A DNA stretch of 64,000 bases from Proteles cristata cristata (Eukaryota; Chordata; Mammalia; Carnivora; Hyaenidae), in NCBI GenBank assembly GCA_017311185.1, contig JAESUZ010001069.1, positions 256,501 through 320,500 on the forward strand, in the 5' to 3' direction. Position numbers and translations under genes: made by a program. The notes under the pieces are model-generated. The model searched no databases and was not told the origin of the DNA. It saw only the letters and a program-made list of their open reading frames with translations. Below, piece after piece: positions 49,613-60,290 of this stretch; the stretch's first letter is position 1; each line of letters begins with the position of its first letter.

Positions 49613-49880
49613 GATCCCCGACCTCCCTGCCTGCTCTCCCTGCGGCCGCTGGTTGCACTCTGGGCTGGGGCCTCCCTTCCGCGGCTCCTCCCCGGCTCCA
49701 GCCGTGACTCAGGCAGGCGGAGCGGGCCGTCCCGGGAGGCGTGGGGTGGGGGCTGGGGGGGCAGGACGGGGCGGGGGGGCACTGGATGGCGGCGGCTGGG
49801 TTCTTCGTAAGCGCTCCCCCTTCTGCTGCACCGCCCCGGGAGCCCTGGCGGGCAACCGGTTGGCTTAGTATCCGCCCCCT
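49229..49880 (-). promoter_or_regulatory. CAVIN3: CAVIN3 CpG-island promoter and first exon
   Basis: Very CpG-rich sequence covering exon 1 and the upstream 270 bases. Upstream of the ATG lie an AP-1-type TGACTCA at 49705-49711 and a GC box, GGGGCGGGG, at 49768-49776. No TATA box stands out, as expected for a CpG-island promoter. In humans this promoter is known to be silenced by methylation in tumours; the sequence alone cannot show that here. Confidence 0.75.
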
Positions 49881-50470
49881 TTCCCCGAACTCTCTCCCTG
49901 TAAGTTTGAGTTCCCCTCCGCCCCAATTCGCTAGTGTGTCTCTCTCTGGAATGTACTTTCACCACCGCAAAGGGTGAGCCATGGAAAATTTTGTTATGCA
50001 CATCGAGTGGGCAGAGAAACTATGTAAGAGCAGCACAAGGATAACCTGAGGGGCTTCCACGGCCGCTGCCTTCAGCCTCCCAGGCCTCTGAGGATTGTAT
50101 TTGTGCCCTTGGACTGGGAGCGGTAGGCGGGGAGACCCTGAGAAGCTCAGCTACAGTCTCGGACGCTAGATTGTTTAGGTCGGAGCCCTGACTTTGTGAT
50201 CTCAAAGGCAGCTCAAACCTCACCGGTAGGCGGGGCATCCTCTGGTATTTTCCTAATAGTCATCGCCAGAGTTTAGCCACAGGCCTCCTTTACTGCTTCT
50301 CTAGTTCTTACTGTTGGGTAGCATTATCCTGTTTTCTTTGTTCTAGTTCTCTTACCTCTCTTTCTTTGAGTTTTCAAGGGTAAAGCCCAGGGGCACCTAG
50401 CTCTTACATCCTAAGCTTGGAGGGCAGGCAAGACACCTCTACCTTTGAAACCCTTAAAAGGGTTAGCATA
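49881..50470. other. Region upstream of CAVIN3
   Basis: Unique-looking sequence beyond the CpG island with a few further CpG pairs and a GGCGGGG box at about 50126. No second gene start is evident. Confidence 0.5.
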
Positions 50471-50692
50471 CCGGCTCCTGTGTGGCTCAGTCCCTTAAGC
50501 CACTGACTCCTGATTTCTGTTCAGGTTATGATCTCACGGTTGGTGGGATCAAGCCCCTGTGGGTAGGACTGTGCACCGACAATACAGAGCCTGCTTGGGA
50601 TTCTCTCACTCCCTCTCTCTCCCTAGTCCTCCCCTGCTCTTGCACTCTCTCTCTCTCTTTCTCTCTCAAAATCACTAAACATTAAAAAACAA
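50471..50692 (+). mobile_element. Carnivore tRNA-Lys SINE (older)
   Basis: Diverged head (CCGGCTCCTGTGTGGCTCAG), TC tract, tail CACTAAACATTAAAAAAC. Flanks aaagggttagca and aaagggttagag mark the target duplication. Confidence 0.9.
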
Positions 50693-52377
50693 AGGGTTAG
50701 AGCAGGTGCTGGTATGTCTTTGTTTCCATGGAGGTTGGTTGTAGCTCCTGTCTTGATTTTTTTTTTCTCTAGAAATTACTGAGAATTTGTGCAGCAAGTG
50801 ATGAAGATTTGAAATTGCTGCTGTAGAGCAGGAGAGAGTGCACACAGAGGGGCCAATTACTGTGGATCATGAATTGTAATGTCATCCGTTTTGGAAAATC
50901 CCCTGTCTTGTCTTTAGCAGTACTTGGTAAACATTGTAGGAGTCCAAGCAACCCATTGATCCTGATGAAGACTCTCCCTCTTCCTCTCCTCTCCCAATCT
51001 ATGAGGGTTGCTTGATAACAAGTTTGGAAGGAACTGTAACTATCACTCAGCATGGCTACATGGAAAAGATCCATGGTCTGACACAGAAGTACTGCAGAGG
51101 ATGGAGTCCATTGCCAGATTTCTGGGGATGCTAAGTTAATGATTGACTTCTACAGATAGGAGGTTATGGAGCCTGAGTTCTCTGCTTAACACAGAGGAAA
51201 TGGAGCCTTGGGAGCCTGACAGAACTCACCATCTCTTCTATTAGACCTCTATTTGCTTAATGAGACCCATCAGGATCTGCCAGATAAAACACTTTCAAAC
51301 TAAGGGAAGAGAAAACCCAATTCAGTTCTTAAAAATAAGAAATCCAATCAAAACATAATTGAAAAATACTACCATAGAGTGATGATTCATTGTGGATCAG
51401 TCACAGCTTCAAATCTAGTTCTCTACGGAGTTCTCAACTGTTCCCCTTACAGGTGTCAGCTTCATTCCCAAACTAGGCACAAGGTGGCTACAGCAGTTTC
51501 AGGCCTCATATCTATCTATGTACAAGGTCAAGAGGGAAAAAAAAGGGACCATCTTACAATTTAGGACATCTATTTCCCAGAAGCCTCCCAGAATCCACTT
51601 GCCTTCCACTGAGTTACATGGCCATTCCAGAACCAAATTCTATGGCTAGAAAAGTATCATACATTCATAGGCTTTAGCCTATGAATTCCTTCACCCATCA
51701 GTGACCAGAGAGTTGATAATTACCTTTTGTCAAATTAAGCCTACTTCTTGAGCTTCCCTAGAAACATGGATGGTATCGGAAGAAAAGTGTATTATCTGTT
51801 TAAGAAATATCAGCACTGCTAGGATTAGTCAATCAAAATATCTACTAGAGGAAGCCTATGAAAGAGTCACCAGCCTTGAGCAATGCTAAGGGAGTCCAAA
51901 GATTCAGAAGCAAGACTACATGGGTAGGAACTTTTCAAAACCCTGCTAAATCCTTCTCTGGATGTGTAGAACAAGGAAAAGCTTAAAATTTAGGAATAAA
52001 GCCACTGATGATTCTACTGGTATCTCTAAAAACTTAAGTATAAAAGTCATAGGAACCGACTGATGTTGGAAAATAGAAGCCCATAATGTAGTTATTTAAA
52101 AAAATAAATAAATAAAAACAACTTGGGGCAACCCAGAAGAATGCCCTGAGTCAACAAAGCCCAGACTAACAGAAATTATAGTAGTGTAATCTTGATCATG
52201 GAGTATCCGAGAAGAAGCCATATTATACTTTCCAATTATGAGCAAAAAAGAAAAGAAGAATGCAGAATGATACCCTCTAAGGCAGTATAACCTGATCTTA
52301 AAGATTTCTGGAGTGTGACTGCAATCCACTCCCTCAAACTCCTTGGTATAGGCATGAAAAGTGGAAACTCACTAGTT
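50693..52377. other. Intergenic
   Basis: No gene supported. A 24-bp near-perfect palindrome lies at 51663-51686. The minus frame at 50769-51074 (101 codons) matches nothing known to me. Confidence 0.5.
51663..51686. repeat. 24-bp inverted repeat, 2-base loop
   Basis: ATTCATAGGCT, then TT, then its exact reverse complement AGCCTATGAAT: an 11-bp stem. Confidence 0.95.
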
Positions 52378-52815
52378 GTAGGTTTATTGTGTCCCTCCCC
52401 CCAAAATATGTTCAAGGCCTAACCTTTGATGGCCCATGAATATGTTCTTATTTGGAAACAGGGTCTTTGCAGATGTAATCAAGTTAAGATGAAATCATAC
52501 TAGAGAAGCATGAGCTCTTAATCCAATATGACAGGTATCCTTATAAAAAGGGGACATAAGACACACAGGGAGAACACAATCTAATGATGGAAACAAGATT
52601 GGAGTTATGCTGCCAGAAGCCAAGCAAGGTCTGAAATGACTAGAAGCTGAAAGAGGCATGGAAAAGTTCTTCCCTAGAAGTTTTGGAGGGAGCATGGCCC
52701 AGCAACACCTTGATTTCAGACTTCCAGCCTCCAGAACTGTGAGAGAATAAAGTTCTGTTGTTTTAATCCACAATTTGTGGTAATTTACATGGATAACCCT
52801 GGGAAACTAATATAT
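52378..52815 (+). mobile_element. ERV3/MaLR-type LTR
   Basis: Contains 'ttatttggaaacagggtctt', 'gcagatgtaatcaagttaag', 'cagcctccagaactgtgaga', 'taaagttctgttgttttaat', and ends near 'cctgggaaactaatat'. This is a common mammalian LTR; the subfamily is not assigned. Confidence 0.8.
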
Positions 52816-53049
52816 CTATTAATTAATCACCATAGTATCATAGTATCCCTTTACATAGATTGCCCCCTCAATGGCCTTCTCCATCCTGTAGAAGTATGAA
52901 ATTCTCTCTAGGAAAAGTTAAATACAACCTGAAGACTCCTTTTAGACATAGATAATTAAGTTAATAGTTGCCCAAATATAATGGATCTTGCAAAAATTAA
53001 TGGAATGCTATGGTGGTGGAGCAAATACATGTTTTAAAAAATTACAACA

Positions 53050-53267
53050 GGGGCACCTGGGTGGCTCAGTCAGGTAGGCGTCCGACTTCAGCTCAGGTCA
53101 TGATCTCATGGTTTGTGGGTTCGAGCCCCATGTGGGGCTCTGTGCTGACAGCCAGCTCAGAGCCTGGAGCCTGCTTCAGATTCTGTATCTCCCTCTCTCT
53201 GACCCTCCCTGCTCATGCTGTCTCTCTCTCTCTCAGAAATAAATAAAAACATTAAAAAAAATAAATA
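53050..53267 (+). mobile_element. Carnivore tRNA-Lys SINE
   Basis: Head GGGGCACCTGGGTGGCTCAG, TC tract, tail AAATAAATAAAAACATT. Flanks aaaaattacaaca (53037-53049) and aaaaactacaaca (53268-53280) mark the target duplication. Confidence 0.95.
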
Positions 53268-53497
53268 AAAAACTACAACAAAGGTATTGCCTACTCTACT
53301 TGTTAAGGGTTCCTTTTATACACTGGCCCAACCCATTCCTAGAATTTGTCATACTATGAGGAAGCATTGGCTTTTAAAAAAAAAAAAAGCCACTATACCT
53401 TTCATCAGGGTTAAATCTGCCTAGAATACGTCTGCCTAACAAAGATCTACTCAAGGATGGCCCTTTGTCTCTGCCAATATCGAAAATAGTTGGAGTG

Positions 53498-53690
53498 GCA
53501 CCGGGGTAGTTCAGTTGGTTGAGCGTCCAACTTTGGCTCAGGTCATGATCTCACAGTTTGTGAATTCAAACCCCACAGCGGGCTCTCTGCTGTCAGCATG
53601 GAGTCTGCTTCATTTTCTCTGTCCCCCCCCCTCTCTCTGCCCCCCCCCCACTCTCTCTCTCTCTCTCTCTCTCTCAAAAATAAACATTAA
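53498..53690 (+). mobile_element. Carnivore tRNA-Lys SINE
   Basis: Diverged head (GGCACCGGGGTAGTTCAGTT), long C-run and (TC)n tract, tail CAAAAATAAACATTAAAC. Flanks aatagttggagtg and aatagttggatgt. Confidence 0.9.
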
Positions 53691-53700
53691 ACAAAAAGAA

Positions 53701-55007
53701 TAGTTGGATGTTCCCTTTACTTTAAATGAGAGGCAGGCACAGGAAACCTCTGAAAGGGACAGACTAGGTTATAATGCCTTAGGTGGTATCATTCTGCATC
53801 CTTCTTTCTCTCTTCTTTTCTCAGTGGTCAGGTGCCCCACCATATGATGTTGAAAAGATCCCATGAAACAAAAGTGGCAGAGGCACTGCAGTTCTTAATA
53901 TTAAACCTGAGGGAATGAGTATGTGCCATCAGGTCTAGGGACCTGCTACGAGGAATCCAGAAGACAGGGATTAGGAAGTAATGGTACTTAAGCCTATGAC
54001 AGGTAGTGAAGCATTCCATTAATTTTTATAAGATCCATTTGGGCAATTGTTAATTTAATTGTATTCTCTACAAGGAGTCTTCCATAAACTTTGGGTTTTA
54101 GAGTCAGCATATGCTCCACCTTGGAATTCTTACTCCATATCTTGGATTATCCAAAAGGCCACATACTTTGGACAGGGTTCAGAGTAGCTTCAGTGACCAG
54201 GCCTGACCAAGTTACAAGACACAGTCTGGCCAGTTCTACCCCTTGAGCCCATAAGTTGGAAAGAAAGATAAGACTTGAGGTCTCTGTGATTTCTGCCTCT
54301 CTCATAAAATGATTTGAGAAGAGGGGTGGGTAGGGAGACCCTAGCATGAAAAATATAGCAGAAGTATTTAGGGCTTTACACTAAGGCAATGTTTTCAGCC
54401 TCTGAGAACTATGCTATTTTTGAAAAACAATTGGTGGCTTACCACTGGAAGCTAGTGGAGAGAATCAACAGAGATGGCTGAGTTATTTTGTACATTGGAA
54501 CCCTCTGTCTCACATAGTAATAAAGGCCATCAGTCTTTGATTATTAAATAGGGGGAGAGGGATCTAAGAAAGGATGAGGGATGGCTATGTGAGTTAATTG
54601 ACTTGGAACCTTACCTTCAGCTGCCCAAACAAACTGGGTATCCTCCAGGGATTTAACCCCTGAATCAAAAGTAATGGTGTACACAGGCAGAGCCCTGCAT
54701 TTAACATGGAACAAGCCACAGTGGACACACTACCTTCCACCTTTTGTCATAAACATCCTGTCTACGGAAGGGGTAAGGCCATTCCACACACAATGAGGGA
54801 GCTCTGTGCCACTGGCAATTAAGAGAGCTAGAAGTTTGGGGCAACAAGAAGTAAGAATCTAAAATGACTCCAGAGGTCAAAATCAAAAATCACCAAATGG
54901 ATGGAAGATCCTAAAATAGTAAATTATGACCAAAAGTTTTGGGGATGCTTTTTATAAAATTCAGGCATACTATTAAACCAAACCACTATTTTTGTATCTC
55001 ATATTTT
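53701..55007. other. Intergenic, contains a retroviral pol-like patch
   Basis: Decayed sequence between two same-oriented LTRs. The patch at 54404-54460 is described separately. Other frames are closed by many stops. Confidence 0.45.
54404..54460 (+). pseudogene. Endogenous retrovirus pol relic (short patch)
   Basis: Nineteen open codons reading ENYAIFEKQLVAYHWKLVE. The spacing of N-Y, F-E-K, L-x-A and W-x-L-x-E resembles the tether between reverse transcriptase and RNase H in retroviral Pol, class III-like. It is closed soon afterwards by stops. Only this patch is readable, so it is a dead, ancient fragment. Confidence 0.45.
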
Positions 55008-55158
55008 TAGTGAGTTGAATAGTGTCCCAAAAAAGATATGTCCAAGTTTTAATCTCTGATACCTGTGAATGTGACCTTATTTGGTAATAGAGTCTTTACA
55101 GATGTAATTACATTAAGGATACTGAGATGAGATGATTCTAGTTTTAAAATGGGCCTTA

Positions 55159-55343
55159 GGGGTGCCTGGGTGGCTCAGTTGGTTAGGCATCTGAGTCTTG
55201 ATTTTGGCTCAAGTCATGATCTCACAGGTTTATTAAGATCAAGCCCCCAGCTTGGGATTCTCTCTCTCCTCTCTGCTCCTCCCCGGCTTGTGCTCACTCT
55301 TCTCTCTCTCTCCAAATAAATAAACATTTTTAAAATTTAAAAT
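55159..55343 (+). mobile_element. Carnivore tRNA-Lys SINE in LTR
   Basis: Head GGGTGCCTGGGTGGCTCAGT, shortened body, tail CCAAATAAATAAACATTT followed by A-rich sequence. Inserted in the LTR. Confidence 0.93.
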
Positions 55344-55360
55344 AAAACAAAATAGATCTT

Positions 55361-55569
55361 TTTTTAATGTTTTATTTATTTCTAGGAGAGAGAGAGACAG
55401 CGTGAGCAGGGGAGGGTCAGAGAGAGAGGAAGTCTGAGACTGAAACAAGCTCCAGGCTCTGAGCTGGCAGTCAGCACAGAGCCCGACGCGGGGCTCAAAC
55501 CCACGAACCGCGAGATCATGACCTGAGCGAAAGCTGGACGCTTAACCGACTAAGCCACCCAGGCGCCCC
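55361..55569 (-). mobile_element. Young carnivore tRNA-Lys SINE in the tail of another
   Basis: Reverse near-consensus copy. A perfect 17-bp duplication, aaaacaaaatagatctt, lies at 55344-55360 and 55570-55586. It inserted next to the A-rich tail of the SINE to its left. Confidence 0.97.
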
Positions 55570-55910
55570 AAAACAAAATAGATCTTAAATCCACTGAACC
55601 ATGCCCATGTAAGAAAAGGAGAAAACACAGAGACACACAGAGAAAAAAAAAAAGATGAAAGGCAGATTGAGACAGAGATTGGAGAGCAACCACAGGACAA
55701 GGAACACCGAGGGTCACCAGCAGCTGCCAGAAGCTAGGAGACAGGCATAGAATGGATTCTCCCTCAGAGCCTCCGGCCACGTGTAGCCCTACCAACACCG
55801 ATTCCTATCCCCACCCTCTAGAACTGGGAGGGAATAAATGTCTATTGTTGTAAGCCACTAAATTTGTTGTATTTTGTTATGGCAACCCTTATAGCAACCC
55901 TAGGAAACCA

Positions 55911-56639
55911 TTGCTCATATAGACATCTATCAAAAGGATTAGGGACAGAAAAAACTATTTTAACAATGAAGTTAATCAATATGGCATGGATAGATGTTTT
56001 GGCCAAGGCACACTGGGCACATCAGAGCATCATGCACCTTAGATGAAACTGAGGTTGGCAGGAGCCCACAGTTTTGGAGTATGTAATTATTGCTACTGGA
56101 ACCTATCAGGATGTGGGAGTTGAGCTCTTCCTGCAAAAATATCCTGGGACATTCCAAAAGGCCCAAAGCCTGGAAGCACTTAACTGAATAGACTCTATTG
56201 AAACTGCTGTAATCTGAAGAACTCAGTGGGCTTTAAGGGGGGAGGAGGGCATTCTTAGGCAAATAACCACCATCAAAGCAGCTGCAGCCCTCTGCCTTGA
56301 GCTAATATGGCATTTCTCAATTATAGCCTTTGACCCAGGACCAAATAATAATAAAGGACAGGGCAGATCATTAGAAAATGGTGTGCCCTACTTCTCACAG
56401 GGCAGCCCTCTAGACTGAGAGAATGGGGCACAGAAGACAAGCTTGACCACAATGCCATGGGCAGCGATTCCAGACCAGTGGCAAACTAACAGGAAACCCT
56501 ATAAGCTAAAGTCCTGAAACCACATTCATCTTAGTACAAAGAGCCCTCTGTATATCTCAGGCTGGGCTCATGGAAGGAGAAATCATTATGTACCACTCAG
56601 TATCTATACAACTGGGAAATATTTGGACTCATAAGATTT
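55911..56639. other. Intergenic
   Basis: No gene supported. Some plus-strand stretches read protein-like between stops and may be more retroviral relic, not assignable. Confidence 0.4.
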
Positions 56640-56864
56640 TTTCTTAATGTTTGTTTATTTTTGAGAGAGAGAGATTGCGAGAGAGAGCAGGGGAGGGTCA
56701 GAGAGAGAGGGAGACACAGAATCCAAAGCAGGCTCCAGGCTCTGAGCTGCAACACAGAGCTGATGCTGGGCTCAAACTCATGGCAGGTCTTGAAGTCATG
56801 AACCACCAGATCATGACCTGAGCCGAAATCAAACACTTAACCAACTGAGCCACCTAGGTGCCCC
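56640..56864 (-). mobile_element. Carnivore tRNA-Lys SINE
   Basis: Reverse copy ending GAGCCACCTAGGTGCCCC. A perfect 16-bp duplication, tggactcataagattt, lies at 56624-56639 and 56865-56880. Confidence 0.96.
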
Positions 56865-58205
56865 TGGACTCATAAGATTTAGCACTGCATTAGTTGGATG
56901 GTGTTCAGCTGTGAGATTTTGTTTGAAAAATAACTATCGTTTGTTTGGTGTCTTAAAAAGAGATAGCAGCTAATCACTTTAATTATGGAAGTGGAGAAGT
57001 GAACTTTATCCTGGCAAAGAGCAGCTTTGGCTGTGCTCATCCTACTTTAAGACATTTGGCATAGTTTAGCCATACTGCAAACACAGTACCCTACTGAATA
57101 TTTCTTATCCTATGTGGATTCAGTGACTTTTAAAAGCAGAAGAGAAAGCTCTCTGAACCAGAGAATAATAAACCATTCCCTAAACCAGCCAGGTATGGCA
57201 GTTAAGAGGCTCTGAAAAGGGTAACAATGTTTTCATAGGTCTGCAAATTTACTCATTTAATCCAAGAGTGAGAATGATCCCTGTGACTGATGGCATGATC
57301 CTTGAGGCTGGGACCCCAGCTCTGTGGTTTCAAGCCCCAAATGTGATGGTATCACAGTAATCCACTGAATCTCATGGAGATAATATAATATACAAAATCA
57401 GTAGACTGCTAGCTAGTCAAGTTGCCTGTTTGTGGAAGCTGCAGATTAATCATGACTCCCTTATTGTGGGGAGTTGGATGAAAGATGTATTAATTGACAC
57501 AGTCAGGACATAACATTTAAGACATCCTTGCTGTCATCAAGGTGCATTTAAGCCACAGAATGAATGGGTCAGAAAGTAATAAGCAAGACATTCCTGCTTC
57601 ATAGGAGTACACAGGGCTGCTTTAGGGCCTGGACCAAGGAGAGAGACCAGGGGGAGTAGGAGGAGCTGGTTTTGGAGGCATGATATTCAGCCAAAAGTTA
57701 ATTTGCTTGAAAGTTCATGTAGGTGGGGGAATATAGGAGGCGGCTGGAGCTGTCTTTACTGATGTGGGCTATAGGTTTATATTAGAAAAGAGAGAGAGAG
57801 AAAGAAGGGAAGGAAGGAAAGAAGGAAGGGCGTGGGAGTGGGAGAGAGGAAGGAAGGAGGAAAGGAGGGAGGAAGAAAGGAAAAGGGAAAGATATTTACT
57901 GAATTATACTTCTATAACTGGAAAACTTGTACAGTATATTGAGGAAACCATATACTTACATGGCTCTAACTAGAAAAGGAAAGTTTATAGAAATAAAATA
58001 GAAAACTACAATGTCTGGATGCTGCTATACTTCAAAGTTTGTAAAATTACAATGTAAATCCTCAAAGGAAGAAGGAAACTGCTCTTTGCAATTAAACTAT
58101 GACTTAAAGAATCCTCAGAAAGTCAGATTAGAGTATCACCTGGTAAAGCCTAATATAAGCAGTATGATCCAAAACCCATTTTCCTAAATCTGTCGTAAGA
58201 ATTTC
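56865..58205. other. Intergenic
   Basis: No gene supported; contains a purine-only tract at 57783-57892. Confidence 0.5.
57783..57892 (+). repeat. Polypurine (GGAA/GA) tract
   Basis: About 110 bases almost free of pyrimidines, built from imperfect GA, GAAG and GGAA units, broken only by cgtgggagtg near 57830. Confidence 0.95.
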
Positions 58206-58600
58206 TCTAACCAGCATTGTCCAGTATGGTAGCTACTAGCCACATGTGGCTGTTTAAAATTAAATTTTAATTACAATTAAAATTAAAGGTGTGTGTCTGG
58301 GTGGCTCAGTCAGTTAAGCATCTGACTTCAGTTTGGGTCATTATCTCACAGCTCATGGGTTCTAGCCCTGCACTGGGCTCTGTGCTGACAGCTCAGAGCC
58401 TGGACCCTGCTTCGGATTCTGTGTCTCCCTCTTTCTCTGCCACTCCCCTGCTCCTGCTCTGTCTCTCAAAAATAAATAAGCACTAAAATTTTTTATTTAA
58501 AAAAATTAAAATTAAATCCTCAGTTACCCAACCCACATTTCAAGAGCTTATTAGCCACATGTGGCAAGGGGCTACCCTATTGACCCACATTCCTCTAGTT
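58206..58600. mobile_element. Old MER-type DNA transposon relic split by a SINE
   Basis: Left half 'agtatggtagctactagcca', 'catgtggctgtttaaaatta'; right half 'cccacatttcaagagcttat', 'tagccacatgtggcaagggg', 'ctaccctattg'. The two ends are inverted relative to each other. Family not assigned. Confidence 0.65.
58288..58500 (+). mobile_element. Carnivore tRNA-Lys SINE
   Basis: Head GTGTGTCTGGGTGGCTCAGT, body GACAGCTCAGAGCCTGGACC, tail CAAAAATAAATAAGC. Inserted in the MER-type relic. Confidence 0.92.
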
Positions 58601-58878
58601 AATACTGCCCCTAGTTAATGAACTACTCTAGTTAATACTATGGGGTGAGTGAGCCACCCCAAATGTTACCAATAACAATCTCATAGGTTTCTCTGTAGAT
58701 GAGACAAAGAAATCTTCTGTTTTACCTGAAAGCCACATCTTGACAGAAAATAATCACCTATGAATGAAATCACGAAGTAATTAATGGAGAGGAGATTTCT
58801 TCCATCAGCATTTGAGACCACTTAAATTTGGTAGGTAAGGATATAGGAGAGAGGTTTCTGAAATTCTTCAGAACCTGG

Positions 58879-59078
58879 GGGCGCCTGGGTGGCTTAGTCG
58901 GTTAAGCGTCCGACTTTCGCTTAGGTCATGATCTCGCGGTTCGTGGGTTCGAGCCCCGCATCGGGCTCTGTGCTGACTGCCAGCTTAGAGCCTGGAGCCT
59001 GTTTCAGTCTGTGACTCCCTCTCTCTCTGACCCTCCCCTGCTCCTAGAAATAAATAAAATATTTAAAAAAAGAAAAAA
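58879..59078 (+). mobile_element. Very young carnivore tRNA-Lys SINE
   Basis: Near-consensus copy with CpG sites intact and a perfect 19-bp target duplication, gaaattcttcagaacctgg, at 58860-58878 and 59079-59097. The (TC) tract is shortened before CTAGAAATAAATAAA. Confidence 0.97.
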
Positions 59079-59324
59079 GAAATTCTTCAGAACCTGGATT
59101 GGCACTCTCAAAAATATATACCTTCTGACATGGTTTATCTTAATTGAGGGAATATTATTATTGTTGATTTCATCCTTTGGGGGGAAGTGTTGTCAGAATT
59201 GTTCTGCTGAAGTTGACATAATGAAAATGATCTAGGATGTTCATTGCAAGCCTCCCTCACCCTGGAAAGGGATGTGATGGTTATGAGAAGGATGAGTGTG
59301 TTTAGATTGGAGCATGCAGTTTTT

Positions 59325-59550
59325 TTTTTTTTTTTAATTTTTTTAATGTTTTATTTATTTTTAGGAGAGAGAGAGAGACAGCGTGAGCAGGGGAGGGTCA
59401 GAGAGAGAGGGGGTCACAGACTGAAACAGGCTCCAGGCTCTGAGCTGGCAGTCAGCACAGAGCCCGACGCGGGGCTCGAACCCACGAACTGCGAGATCAT
59501 GACCTAAGCGAAAGTCGGACGCTTAACCGACTAAGCCACCCAGGCACCCC
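59325..59550 (-). mobile_element. Young carnivore tRNA-Lys SINE
   Basis: Reverse copy with CpG sites kept (agcccgacgcggggctcgaa). Perfect duplication gagcatgcagtttt at 59310-59323 and 59553-59566. Confidence 0.97.
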
Positions 59551-60087
59551 TAGAGCATGCAGTTTTGAGGAAAAAAGTAAATATAACCTTGCACCTATCC
59601 ACAACTGGTTACCACAGATATTTTAGTTCTTAGTTTTAATAACAATTGTTAAGCACAGAAGAACCTAGAACATGAAAGTGGCCAATACAAATTTGTTGAC
59701 TGAAAAAAAAAAACCCACAAAGTTCGCTTTGCTAAGCAAGGTACAACACCAACAAGAAGTAGATCGCACTTACAATGATATCCTTGGGAGTAAATATGCT
59801 AGTAAGAATTAAGCCCCTGCTTCTGAATAGCAACCCTGAGAGAGAGACCAGTAAGAAGAGTGACAGAGGTCCAGGAAATACCATAGGCAGACTGAGTTTG
59901 GTCACAGGCCAGGACTGCAATGGTTGGAGTAATGAACCCTGCTGGTGTCATTGATGTTCCCTGGCTTTCTCTGAAGCCAGCACACCAGTCCAAGAGGAGT
60001 CACCATCATATTAATTGCCAGACATGCCCATCCCGAAGGAGAGTCTGTCAACTATGGTGATATTCTGGCAACAAAAGTTGAGAAAGG
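59551..60087. other. Intergenic
   Basis: No gene or assignable repeat. Confidence 0.5.
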
Positions 60088-60290
60088 AGGGATGTCTGGG
60101 TGGCTCAGTCAATTAAGCATCCAATTTCACCTCAGGTCATGATCTCATGGGTTCGTGGGTTTAAATCCATAGTGCTCTGTGCTGATGGTTCAGAGCCTGG
60201 AGCCTGTTGCGGATTCTGTATCTCCCTCTCTCTCTGCCCCTCCACTCATTCTCTGTCTCTCAAAAATGAATAAATGTTAAAAAAATGTTT
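60088..60290 (+). mobile_element. Carnivore tRNA-Lys SINE
   Basis: Head GGGATGTCTGGGTGGCTCAG, tail CAAAAATGAATAAATGTTAAAA. Flanks aagttgagaaaggag and aagttgagaaaagag mark the target duplication. Confidence 0.93.

Larger units (their letters stand above)
55008..55910 (+). mobile_element. ERV3/MaLR-type LTR split by two SINEs
   Basis: Left part 55008-55157 ('gtgaatgtgaccttatttgg', 'tttacagatgtaattacatt') and right part 55586-55910 ('aagctaggagacaggcatag', 'gattctccctcagagcc', 'tgttgtaagccactaaattt', 'ccctaggaaacc'). They are the two halves of one LTR related to the copy at 52378-52815. Confidence 0.8.

Noticed and set aside
49073..49810. 245-codon open frame on the plus strand, the longest in the window
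   Set aside because: It is antisense to CAVIN3 exon 1 and its promoter. GC-rich DNA lacks stop codons, and its Arg/Pro/His-rich content is not protein-like. Other frames here (49221-49658, 49230-49868, 49543-50001) are rejected for the same reason.
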